DNA of 64,000 nucleotides from Danxiaibacter sp048498555 (GTDB lineage Bacteria > Bacteroidota > Bacteroidia > Chitinophagales > Chitinophagaceae). Under the pieces are notes generated by a model. It was not told where the DNA came from. It did no database searches and saw only the letters and a list, made by a program, of their open reading frames with translations. Positions 35,762-44,192 of this stretch are shown here, in pieces. Made by a program: the position numbers and the translations under genes. Each line of letters opens with the position of its first letter. Position 1 is the first letter of the stretch. The stretch spans positions 124,001-188,000 of the forward strand of contig JBEHXT010000005.1 in the NCBI GenBank assembly GCA_048498555.1, given 5' to 3'.

Positions 35762-38700
35762 TTAAAAGCGCATTACGAAAACCTATTACCATTCTTGTAC
35801 TTGTAGCGGGTTTATTCTTTTTTGGAATTAACGCAGTACGAAACATTAAGATCGACATCTTTCCGGATTTAAACCTTCCGGTTATTTACATGTCGCACCC
35901 CTATGGCGGCTTCACTCCTAACCAGATGGAAGCTTATTTTGGTAAGCAATACGTAAACCTGTTGCTGTATGTATCAGGTGTAAAAAGTATTGAAACAAAA
36001 AACATACAGGGACTGTCTTTGTTAAAGCTTACGTTTTATGAGGGCACCAATATGGCGCAGGCTGCAGCGGAAGTTTCCGCATTCAGCAACCGTGCACAAG
36101 CCATATTTCCACCGGGCTCGCAGCCGCCTTTCATTATTCGCTTCGATGCGTCAACACTGCCCGTTGGGCAATTGGTACTGAGTAGTGACAAACGCTCCAA
36201 TAATGAATTGATGGACATGGCGAATGTATACGTTCGTTCTTCGTTCACATCCATTCCGGGGCTTATTTCACCGGCTCCATTTGGAGGTAATACCCGTACA
36301 GTAGTCATCAAAGCTGATCCTACATTGTTGCGTTCGCACAATTTAACGCCGGATCAATTGGTTGAAGCCATTCGCCTTAACAACCAGGCTACACCATCAG
36401 GTAACGTGCGCATTGGCGACTTAAACTACATCACGCCAACAAACACAAGCATCAAAGAGATTAAGGACTTTGAAAACATTCCGCTTTTTAAAGGAGGTGT
36501 TCAAAATCTTACATTGAAAGATGTAGCGACTGTAGAAGATGGCGCAGACATTACCAGTAGCTACGCATTGGTAAATGGCAAACGATCTATTTACTTACCC
36601 ATCACAAAATCTGCGGATGCCTCTACATGGGAAGTTGTACAGAACCTGAAAAAAGCAATACCTAAATTTCAAAGCATTTTACCTGAAGACGTAAAGCTTT
36701 CTTACGAGTTTGACCAATCCGTTTATGTGATAAATGCCGTAAAAAGTTTGTTGACTGAAGGTGCTATTGGTGCCGTTCTTACAGGTCTGATGGTATTGTT
36801 GTTCCTTGGTGATACAAGAGGCGCATTAATCGTGATCCTTACGATACCTACATCAATTATCGCAGGCGTGCTTTTCTTATCACTGTTCCATCAAACCATC
36901 AATATCATGACCTTAAGCGGCCTTTCTCTTGCGATAGGCATATTGGTGGATGAATCGACCGTGACAATAGAAAACATACACCAGCATTTGGATATGGGTA
37001 AGCCGAAGTCGCTCGCCATATGGGATGCGTGTAAAGAGATTGCGTTCCCTAAACTGCTGATCCTGTTCTGTATCCTTGCGGTATTCGCGCCCGCCTTTAC
37101 CATGAAAGGTATTCCGGGAGCACTGTTCCTTCCACTGGCATTGGCCATTGCATTCTCAATGATCACCTCGTATTTATTGGCTCAGACTTTTGTACCGATC
37201 ATGGCTAACTGGATCATGAAAGGACACAGCAAGAAAAAATATGCAAGTGATGACGAGGAATACAGAGATTCTGAGATTGGGCACCTTCCTCCAGAAATGG
37301 ATACATGGGATCAAAAGAAAATACTTACTGAACATGAGCATCCGGATAGTAAAGGGAAGATTAGTTTGTTTGAAAGATTCCGCAGCAGGTTCATGCGCTT
37401 TTTGCAACGCATGCTGCCTTACCGGAAACCAATAACCATAGGATACATACTGGTTGCATGCGGTGCTGCATTTTTACTATTGAATAGCATTGGCCGCGAT
37501 GTATTACCTAAAACAAATTCAGGACAGTTCCAGGTTAGGCTTCGCGCTCCCGATGGCACACGACTCGAAAGAACGGAAATGAAAGTCGTTAAGGCATTGG
37601 ATGTATTGAATGGAATAGTGGGTAAAGAAAATATTTCTATTACCTCAGCATTTGTGGGAGCGCATCCTGGCCAGTTTTCAACCAGCCCGATTTATTTGTT
37701 CATGAGCGGAACGCAAGAGGCGGTACTGCAGGTTGCGTTGAAAGAAGACTACAAGGTGAATATGGATGACCTGAAAGAAAAGTTCAGGAACAAGATGCAT
37801 GAAGCGATACCGGACATGAAGGTATCTTTTGAACCGATAGAGCTAACAGATAAAATTTTAAGCCAGGGATCGCCCACTCCTATTGAAGTTAAGATAAGTG
37901 GCAAGAATAAAAAGCTTAACGAAGAATACGCGTACAAGGTGATCAACAAATTAAAACAGATCCCTTACCTGCGTGACGTTCAATTAGGACAACCAATAAA
38001 ATATCCGGCAATCAACGTGGAGATAGATAGAACCAGAGCGGCTCAATTGGGAGTTGACGTATCCGATGTTTCAAGGTCACTTATCGCATCTACATCTTCA
38101 TCCCGCTTTACTGAAAAGAACGTGTGGTTAGACCAGAAAGTTGGACTGAGCTATAGTGTACAGGTTGAAATTCCGGAAAACCAGATGAACAGCATTGATG
38201 AGATGAATGAGATCCCTGTATCTAAAAACGCTGCAAGGCCGGTTTTGGGCGATGTGGCGTCTCTACACTTCGATACAACTTATGGCGAAAACGACAACAT
38301 TGGTGCTTTACCTGTACTGTCAGTAACAGCCAACTTACATAAAACAGATTTGGGAACAGCGGCGAAAGATGTGCAAAATGCCATCAACTCAATAGGCAAT
38401 TTGCCACGTGGTTTAAGCATAGATGTAAAGGGCCTTACACAAATACTTACAGAAACGCTTGACAGCCTTCAATCAGGTTTAATAACAGCTATTATAGTAA
38501 TCTTTTTAATGTTGGCAGCTAATTTCCAATCATTTAAAGTATCACTTGTAGTACTATCAACCGTACCTGCGGTTTTAGTGGGATCTTTGTTGTTGCTGAA
38601 GTTTACAGGTTCAACGCTCAACCTGCAATCGTATATGGGAATGATCATGTCTGTAGGTGTATCCATTGCCAACTCAGTACTCTTGATCACCAACGCTGAG

Positions 38701-39021
38701 CATTTGAGAATGCACAATGGAAATGCACTTGAATCAGCACGCGAATCTGCAGCATTGCGTTTGCGTCCGATCCTTATGACGAGTGTGGCGATGGTGGTAG
38801 GTATGATACCTATGGCAAGCGGACTAGGCGAAGGCGGCGACCAGGCAGCGCCGTTGGGCCGCGCGGTAATCGGCGGATTGATTGCATCTACCTTTGCGGC
38901 ATTGCTGATGTTGCCTTTGATATTTGCGTGGGTACAGGGTAAAGCCTCAACAGAATCTGTATCACTTGATCCGGAAGATAAAGAGAGTAAACACTATATT
39001 CCATCACTCTACGAGAAATAA
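35752..39021 (+). CDS. RND efflux permease (AcrB/HAE1 type)
   Basis: A full-length 1089-aa permease. The N-terminal membrane helix and signature are IKSALRKPITILVLVAGLFFFG and VRNIKIDIFPDLNLPVIYMSHPYGG. The central helices carry LSLAIGILVDESTVTIENIHQHL, the region of the proton-relay acidic residues, and the second half repeats the fold (SFKVSLVVLSTVPAVLVGSLLLL, MGMIMSVGVSIANSVLLITNAEH). A charged cytoplasmic insert (about residues 495-545) separates the two halves. It pairs with TolC upstream and the adaptor downstream to expel hydrophobic compounds. Substrate unknown. Confidence 0.94.
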   Translation: MGLIKSALRKPITILVLVAGLFFFGINAVRNIKIDIFPDLNLPVIYMSHPYGGFTPNQMEAYFGKQYVNLLLYVSGVKSIETKNIQGLSLLKLTFYEGTNMAQAAAEVSAFSNRAQAIFPPGSQPPFIIRFDASTLPVGQLVLSSDKRSNNELMDMANVYVRSSFTSIPGLISPAPFGGNTRTVVIKADPTLLRSHNLTPDQLVEAIRLNNQATPSGNVRIGDLNYITPTNTSIKEIKDFENIPLFKGGVQNLTLKDVATVEDGADITSSYALVNGKRSIYLPITKSADASTWEVVQNLKKAIPKFQSILPEDVKLSYEFDQSVYVINAVKSLLTEGAIGAVLTGLMVLLFLGDTRGALIVILTIPTSIIAGVLFLSLFHQTINIMTLSGLSLAIGILVDESTVTIENIHQHLDMGKPKSLAIWDACKEIAFPKLLILFCILAVFAPAFTMKGIPGALFLPLALAIAFSMITSYLLAQTFVPIMANWIMKGHSKKKYASDDEEYRDSEIGHLPPEMDTWDQKKILTEHEHPDSKGKISLFERFRSRFMRFLQRMLPYRKPITIGYILVACGAAFLLLNSIGRDVLPKTNSGQFQVRLRAPDGTRLERTEMKVVKALDVLNGIVGKENISITSAFVGAHPGQFSTSPIYLFMSGTQEAVLQVALKEDYKVNMDDLKEKFRNKMHEAIPDMKVSFEPIELTDKILSQGSPTPIEVKISGKNKKLNEEYAYKVINKLKQIPYLRDVQLGQPIKYPAINVEIDRTRAAQLGVDVSDVSRSLIASTSSSRFTEKNVWLDQKVGLSYSVQVEIPENQMNSIDEMNEIPVSKNAARPVLGDVASLHFDTTYGENDNIGALPVLSVTANLHKTDLGTAAKDVQNAINSIGNLPRGLSIDVKGLTQILTETLDSLQSGLITAIIVIFLMLAANFQSFKVSLVVLSTVPAVLVGSLLLLKFTGSTLNLQSYMGMIMSVGVSIANSVLLITNAEHLRMHNGNALESARESAALRLRPILMTSVAMVVGMIPMASGLGEGGDQAAPLGRAVIGGLIASTFAALLMLPLIFAWVQGKASTESVSLDPEDKESKHYIPSLYEK

Positions 39022-39120
39022 AGTTATAAGTTGTAAGTTATACGTTATACGTAACAAGCAAAACATAAACATCGTATCACGTATCACTTACAACGTAAAA
39101 CGTACAACTTAAAACTTTTC
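39022..39120. repeat. Cluster of ACGT(T/A)-type degenerate repeats between RND and adaptor genes
   Basis: The first half reads AGTTATAAGTTGTAAGTTATACGTTATACGT-like and the second half contains near-complements (ACAACGTAAAACGTACAACTT). A related string occurs in opposite orientation at 47461-47493. The cluster could fold into an imperfect long hairpin inside the operon mRNA. Confidence 0.6.
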
Positions 39121-39136
39121 ACACATAACGCAGACA

Positions 39137-40303
39137 ATGAAAACAAATTATAATAAAAGAGCTATTGCGACATTCTTCATCGGCACGGCACTAACAACCG
39201 CTGTACTTTCCGGCTGTTCATCCTCAGCGGGAAAAGTAGAACCGGAAAATGCCAAACCAAAAGAAGAAGCCCTTGCAATTCAGGCATTTTCTTTACACAA
39301 GGGAACACTTTCTTCCAACCTTAGAATACCGGGGGAGTTGATCGCATTTCAGCAGGTTGATCTGTATGCCAAAGTGAGCAGCTTTGTGCAGAAGTTATAT
39401 GTTGATGTGGGATCGCAAGTTTCAACAGGGCAATTGCTTGCTGTAATGGAAGCACCTGAGATCACTTCTCAGCTAGCAGGAGCGGAATCAAAATTAAAGG
39501 CACAGGAAGCGATCTATCTTGCAAGCAAAGCCAATTACGATCGCTTGTATGAAACCAGCCAGACACCAGGAACTATATCTCAGAATGACCTTGATCAGGC
39601 CATGGCGAAAAAGAATTCTGACCTGGCACAACTGGATGCTGCGAAGGCCACTTACAAAGAAATTGCGCAAACAAGGAATTACCTGGAGATACGCGCGCCA
39701 TTTAGCGGCATTATAAGCGTGCGTAACGTAAATACGGGTGCCTACGTAGGGCCTGCAGGAAAAGGCTCGGAATTGCCCATGTTTACGCTGCAACAGCAAA
39801 CAAAATTGCGTTTGGTAGTATCTGTACCGGAAGCATTTACCGGATTTTTGAAAAATCAGCACGATGTGTCCTTTAGTGTAAAGGCTTTGCCGAATGAAAA
39901 GTTCCACGCCAAGGTAAACAGGCTTGCGGGCGCATTAGACACTCGTTTGCGTTCTGAAAGAGTTGAAATGGATGTTGCGAACGACAACAAAAGGCTGCTG
40001 CCCGGAATGGTTGCTGAAGTGAACCTTCCTTTGCCAGCCAACGACAGCAGTTTTATCGTACCTAAATCAGCGGTAGTAAGCTCAACTGAAAAAGTTTTTG
40101 TAATAAAAATCGCCGGTAATAAAGCGCAATGGATCGATGTTAAAAAAGGACGCGAGGCAGACGGAAAAGTAGAGGTATTTGGCGCATTAACGCCGGGCGA
40201 TGAAATAATTACAACAGCAACTGATGAAATAAGAAACGGATCTGAACTGAAGAATGTGAAGATGGTGGAGGCGCAGGCAGACACTTCAAAGCCTAAAGCG
40301 TAA
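39137..40303 (+). CDS. RND efflux periplasmic adaptor lipoprotein
   Basis: A 388-aa lipoprotein (lipobox LSGC, Cys27). The first lipoyl half is VDLYAKVSSFVQKLYVDVGSQV, followed by an alpha-hairpin (SQLAGAESKLKAQEAIYLASK, NDLDQAMAKKNSDLAQLDA) and the second lipoyl half (LEIRAPFSGIISVRNVNTGAYV), then beta-barrel and membrane-proximal domains. It completes the TolC-permease-adaptor set. The order, with the adaptor last, is unusual compared with acrAB. A small AGTTTT/AAAACT inverted repeat follows the stop. Confidence 0.92.
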   Translation: MKTNYNKRAIATFFIGTALTTAVLSGCSSSAGKVEPENAKPKEEALAIQAFSLHKGTLSSNLRIPGELIAFQQVDLYAKVSSFVQKLYVDVGSQVSTGQLLAVMEAPEITSQLAGAESKLKAQEAIYLASKANYDRLYETSQTPGTISQNDLDQAMAKKNSDLAQLDAAKATYKEIAQTRNYLEIRAPFSGIISVRNVNTGAYVGPAGKGSELPMFTLQQQTKLRLVVSVPEAFTGFLKNQHDVSFSVKALPNEKFHAKVNRLAGALDTRLRSERVEMDVANDNKRLLPGMVAEVNLPLPANDSSFIVPKSAVVSSTEKVFVIKIAGNKAQWIDVKKGREADGKVEVFGALTPGDEIITTATDEIRNGSELKNVKMVEAQADTSKPKA

Positions 40304-40470
40304 GTTTTGAGCTTAAAACTGGATTATTATCACGCATAGAATGAATAAGACTTAGCAACAAGCCATAATCCGAATGAAATAAAATTACTTTTATTAACAT
40401 TCACCCAGCAGCGACCGGTCACAAGGTTTTAGGCTTTGAGCTCTATTCTCAAAAAAAATTAAAAGAAAAT

Positions 40471-40501
40471 TTTGTTGATTCAAACTCGCCCCTTACTTTT
40501 G
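40471..40501 (+). promoter_or_regulatory. Promoter of the tRNA-Pro gene
   Basis: TTTG (40471-40474), 19 nt, then TACTTTTG (40494-40501): an exact match to the Bacteroidota consensus, ending 26 nt before the tRNA. Confidence 0.85.
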
Positions 40502-40527
40502 CACCCCCTCTACAACAGTAAGGGCCC

Positions 40528-40601
40528 CGGGAAGTAGCGCAGGCCGGTAGCGCACCTGGTTTGGGACCAGGGGGTCGCAGGTTCGAATCCTGTCTTCCCG
40601 A
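40528..40601 (+). tRNA. tRNA-Pro (anticodon TGG)
   Basis: The acceptor stem CGGGAAG (40528-40534) pairs with CTTCCCG (40594-40600), and the discriminator is A. The anticodon stem is CCTGG/CCAGG around loop TTTGGGA, giving anticodon TGG at 40562-40564. The T arm contains GTTCGAATCC. CCA is not encoded, so it must be added after transcription. Confidence 0.97.
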
Positions 40602-40604
40602 CTT

Positions 40605-40638
40605 AGAAACCTCTGATGATTCAGGGGTTTCTTTTTTT
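40605..40638 (+). terminator. Terminator of the tRNA-Pro gene
   Basis: AGAAACCTCTGA pairs with TCAGGGGTTTCT (one G-U) over 4 nt and is followed by seven T. Confidence 0.85.
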
Positions 40639-40870
40639 ATATAAAGTCCTGGCCACAATCGCGATGTAATCACCCCGTAGCGCGTTTACAGCTTACACGA
40701 ACAAAAAAATCAAAAACAATTCCTGATCCCTCCTTGCCTGAGGATAAGTACGCACTTATTAGAAGAAAAGTTATATTGACCCTGAAATTTTTCTGTCATT
40801 TTAAAAAGCGGTAGGTTCAACATTAACCAATCATTTACCTTACGATCTTTTCGGTTATAAACTTCTTTTT

Positions 40871-42709
40871 ATGAGATTCATATTAATTGTTTTTATATCG
40901 GCTGTGCTACTATACGGAAAAACAAGCCAGGCTCAGGATACAATTCGCATAACAGATTACGGATATGTGGTTGGCTCCCGACAAAATGCGGTGCCTTATG
41001 TTTTAAAAGCGTTGAATGATTGCAAAACAAAGAAAGACCCAGTCCTTATATTTCCCGGTGGCCGGTATGATTTCTGGCCACAATATGTAACCGAGAAGTT
41101 ATATTATGAAAGCAATACAGATGTCATTCCACTCAGAAGATGCCCCATATTGATTGAAGGTTTTAATAAGCTTGAGATAAACTGCAACAAGGCTGATTTT
41201 ATTTTTCATGACAGGATGCAGCCTTTCAGCATCGACGGCAGCAAAAACATCACTATTCGCGATGTAAATATTGATTGGGATATTCCTTTAACAGCACAGG
41301 CACAAATAACGGATGTTACAGAAGATTATATTGACCTTGCCATTGATGCGTATGAATCTCCTTACATCATAGAAAATAACAAACTGTTTTTTGTTGGCGA
41401 AGGATGGAAAAGCAATTGGGGAGGAGCAATGGAGTTTGACAAGGATACAAAACAGGTTACACCGCAAACAGGGGATGCAGGCTGCATGGGCGATAACTTC
41501 AAAAACTATAAAGCTATTGAATTAAAAAAAGGCATTGTGCGTTTGCAATATACCGGCAAACACAAACCACTCAAGGGTAACTGGCTGGTGTTACGCCACA
41601 ACGCAAGAGATCATGCCGGAACATTTATTGTCAACAGCCGCAATGTTGTTATTGAGAACATGAACATGTATCACTGTGCCGGCCTCGGTATATTATCGCA
41701 GTATTCCCGTGACCTTTATTTTAAGCGGGTGAATGTTGTTCCCAATGCAGCCAGAAACAGGATACTTTCAGGACATGACGATGGAATGCATTTTTCAAAT
41801 TGCAACGGCCAGTTAACCATAGACAGTTGCCGTTTTTTATCCTTGATGGATGACCCCGTAAATGTGCATGGCACTTCTGTTCGCATCATCAAGAAACTGA
41901 GTAATACAAAACTATTATGCAGGTTTGTTCATGACCAAAGCATTGGTTTTGTTTGGGCAAGAACAGGAGAAACAGTTGGTTTTATTGAAAATGAAGCAAT
42001 GAATACGGTTGATACCGGCAAGGTTGAATCTTTTCAATTAAATAGCCCGGAAGAATTTGAGATAAGTTTTTCAAAACCTGTTCCAGCAGCTATTGCAGAA
42101 GGTGACGCATTGGAAAATCTCACATGCACACCTGATGTTTTAATAAAGAACAGTTTTTTTGGAAGCAATCGCGCGAGAGGCATTTTAATTTCAACTCCCG
42201 GTAAAGTGGTTATAGAAAAGAATGTATTCGAATCAAGTGGCTCAGCCATTTTGATTCCGGGTGACGCTAACGGTTGGTATGAATCAGGCGCCGTAAAGGA
42301 TGTAACCATACGTAACAATGTCTTCAATGATCCCTGCCTTACTTCTATGTACCAGTTTTGTGAAGGCATCATAAGTATTGACCCAGAAATACCCAAGCCT
42401 GATGCAAACAAACCTTTTCATAGGAACGTTCGCATCGAAAACAATACGTTCCATCCTTTTGACTACCCTGTGCTATATGCAAAATCAACAACAGGCGTAT
42501 ATTTTAATAATAATACCATCATCCGTTCAACGCGCTTCCAGCCATTTCATTACAGGAAGAATATGCTGACATTTGAATATTGCAAAACAATAGAAGTTGC
42601 AAACAATCACTTGCAGGGAGATGTATTCGGAAAAAACATTAAGCTTATTGCCACACCCAAAAAAGAATTACGTCTGCAAAAAAATCAGGGAATTATTTTA
42701 GCTGAATAA
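40871..42709 (+). CDS. Right-handed beta-helix glycosidase, GH110-type (alpha-1,3-galactosidase-like)
   Basis: A 612-aa secreted protein with signal peptide (FILIVFISAVLLYGKTSQAQ). After a start typical of GH110 (TIRITDYGYVVGSRQNAVPYV, LIFPGGRYDFWPQ) there are many parallel beta-helix rungs. The most diagnostic stretch is around residues 245-330: LRHNARDHAGTFIVNS, NMYHCAGLGILSQYS, LSGHDDGMHFSNC and FLSLMDDPVNVHGT. The paired Asp in HDDGMH and MDDPVN are candidate catalytic residues. GH110 enzymes remove alpha-1,3-linked galactose in the periplasm or outside. It is a single gene with its own terminator and no SusCD pair. Confidence 0.83.
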   Translation: MRFILIVFISAVLLYGKTSQAQDTIRITDYGYVVGSRQNAVPYVLKALNDCKTKKDPVLIFPGGRYDFWPQYVTEKLYYESNTDVIPLRRCPILIEGFNKLEINCNKADFIFHDRMQPFSIDGSKNITIRDVNIDWDIPLTAQAQITDVTEDYIDLAIDAYESPYIIENNKLFFVGEGWKSNWGGAMEFDKDTKQVTPQTGDAGCMGDNFKNYKAIELKKGIVRLQYTGKHKPLKGNWLVLRHNARDHAGTFIVNSRNVVIENMNMYHCAGLGILSQYSRDLYFKRVNVVPNAARNRILSGHDDGMHFSNCNGQLTIDSCRFLSLMDDPVNVHGTSVRIIKKLSNTKLLCRFVHDQSIGFVWARTGETVGFIENEAMNTVDTGKVESFQLNSPEEFEISFSKPVPAAIAEGDALENLTCTPDVLIKNSFFGSNRARGILISTPGKVVIEKNVFESSGSAILIPGDANGWYESGAVKDVTIRNNVFNDPCLTSMYQFCEGIISIDPEIPKPDANKPFHRNVRIENNTFHPFDYPVLYAKSTTGVYFNNNTIIRSTRFQPFHYRKNMLTFEYCKTIEVANNHLQGDVFGKNIKLIATPKKELRLQKNQGIILAE

Positions 42710-42768
42710 GAAATTATTGCAGGGTTTAGGATTCTTTCTGAATGCCCTATTTATGATTAAAACAAAAG

Positions 42769-42804
42769 AGGACAAAGTTGAAATATTCACTTTGTCCTTT
42801 TTTT
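42769..42804 (+). terminator. Terminator of the GH110-type gene
   Basis: AGGACAAAGT pairs perfectly with ACTTTGTCCT over 10 nt and is followed by seven T. A sister element lies at 49986-50021. Confidence 0.88.
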
Positions 42805-42911
42805 ATTACCAATATTATAGCCACATCCTTTTACTAATTGTGAAGTTGATATATACTATTTTGAATAGCTGTATTGAAACCAGAAATAAATTTTAAGAAG
42901 CAATGCCTCGC

Positions 42912-43451
42912 CTAAATAGCTGCCACGTGATCTAGAACAAATTTTGCCCTGTTTTTAATTGTGTCTTTTGGCAGAACGATAATATCATAGTCATGTTTCT
43001 TATACCATTCCTCGAGCCCCTTATAAACTTGAATTGATTCTTCAAACGATTGATCTCTTTCTGTATCGTTGCAATATATTTCCTTCCACGAAGGAATCAT
43101 GAATACTTTATTATTGTATCGGCAGCTTAGATGCACCTTCTTGATTTTATAATAGTCAGCCAGGTCCGCATTGAATAACTGCCAGGCACTGTCCATAAAC
43201 GAGCGATCAAAAAATAGTAAGGATGACAACTGTGAATTTGAAGTAAAGTTTATCCAATCTTTATTGAAAATTTCCCAGGCAAAAGTTTTAGGATCCGGCC
43301 TTGGAGAAAGGCCTTTTGCAACCCGTTCTTTAATTATTTGTCGTGCTGTTTCTGGGATATAACTGTACCCCTTTGATGCTAAATATTTCAATAAACTGGT
43401 TTTACCACCACCGGGGCCGCCAGTGATTACATAAAAGTTAAGTTTTGTCAT
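42912..43451 (-). CDS. P-loop ATPase/kinase-like protein (AAA_28)
   Basis: A 179-aa cytoplasmic protein. The Walker A GGPGGGKTS is at residues 11-19. The segment SYIPETARQIIKER and a Walker-B-like LLFFDRSFMDSAW (Asp about residue 83) are characteristic of PF13521, a family related to NadR-type nucleoside kinases. The real substrate is unknown. ATG 43451 is followed directly by the family N-terminus (NFYVITGGPGGGK). It is monocistronic. Confidence 0.85.
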   Translation of the reverse strand: MTKLNFYVITGGPGGGKTSLLKYLASKGYSYIPETARQIIKERVAKGLSPRPDPKTFAWEIFNKDWINFTSNSQLSSLLFFDRSFMDSAWQLFNADLADYYKIKKVHLSCRYNNKVFMIPSWKEIYCNDTERDQSFEESIQVYKGLEEWYKKHDYDIIVLPKDTIKNRAKFVLDHVAAI

Positions 43452-44192
43452 TTAAAGAATGATTGAAAAAAAGTCAAAATAAAAATCATTCACCTGTAAG
43501 ATTCTGCTTTTATATTTTATTTAAGCGGAAGTCAAAGTATCTCAGAGTCGTACGACTTATATGATGCCTGCATTGCTGCCATGTGGCTTTCCTTGTCCTG
43601 GCATTATCGCACCCATCAAAAATACTTTTTTAACAAAACCAGGTTGGTGATAAAAAATCCTCAATGCCTGTCAACTGAATAAAGCTGGGTTCAACCCGAC
43701 TGATTGACAAACACGCATCAGTTGCGATTTCTCCAATTGCAAGACCAGTTGAACTTTCAACAAGTAGTCCCGCAACTGTGTCAATGCGATGAATGCTTGT
43801 CTTCAGATTCCGAATTTGCTCCCAAAGATACTCCTCGACAATTTGTATTATAGCCTGATAAGAGCAGGCATCTTCCATGTATTCCCGTATACGATGAATT
43901 TCAGGATTCAGTACGATTTCAGCATCTATTCGTTCATTAACAAATTCTGTAGGTGGCAGCCACTATCATACTTAACAAACATCATCTCGTCCGAATGCAC
44001 TTTTACGACCCTCAATCTGTTACCCTTGAGGACCTTTGATTTCGTATGCAACGCCTCACCACCGCACACCTCTTGTATCAAAAACGAACAATTTAAATTT
44101 CAAATAATTGCAACTACCTGCCTATCAATCATTTACAAAAACGGCATTAATATCGATTGCTGTACAGCGGCTACAAACAAATATTTGTCCTT
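43452..44192. other. Gene-poor region around the AraC remnant
   Basis: Apart from the pseudogene there is a 51-codon minus frame at 43926-44081 (TTG start), with CGGEALHTKSKVLKGNRLRVVKV then FVKYDSG, which might be another remnant but has no known family. ACAAATATTTGT (44177-44188) is a perfect 12-bp palindrome ending 4 nt before the permease ATG. Nothing else was recognised. Confidence 0.35.
43630..43962 (-). pseudogene. Remnant of an AraC-family transcriptional regulator
   Basis: An open minus-strand frame of 110 codons bounded by TAG upstream and TAA at 43630. It reads WLPPTEFVNERID ... LNPEIHRIREYMEDAC ... VAGLLVESSTGLAIGEIATDACLSISRVEPSFIQLTGIEDF, matching the linker and the first helix-turn-helix of AraC regulators with a DUF6597-like N-terminus. 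The sensor domain and the second helix-turn-helix are missing. Sequence diverges right after the LTGI position, where intact members continue into the second half. The largest ATG frame inside it is 82 aa (from 43878). It is probably a decayed gene and not a functional short protein. Confidence 0.6.

Noticed and set aside
40449..40673. 74-aa minus-strand frame with RQDSNLRPPGPKPGALPA
   Set aside because: It is the well-known false protein produced by reading antisense through a tRNA-Pro gene; the tRNA at 40528-40601 explains the sequence.
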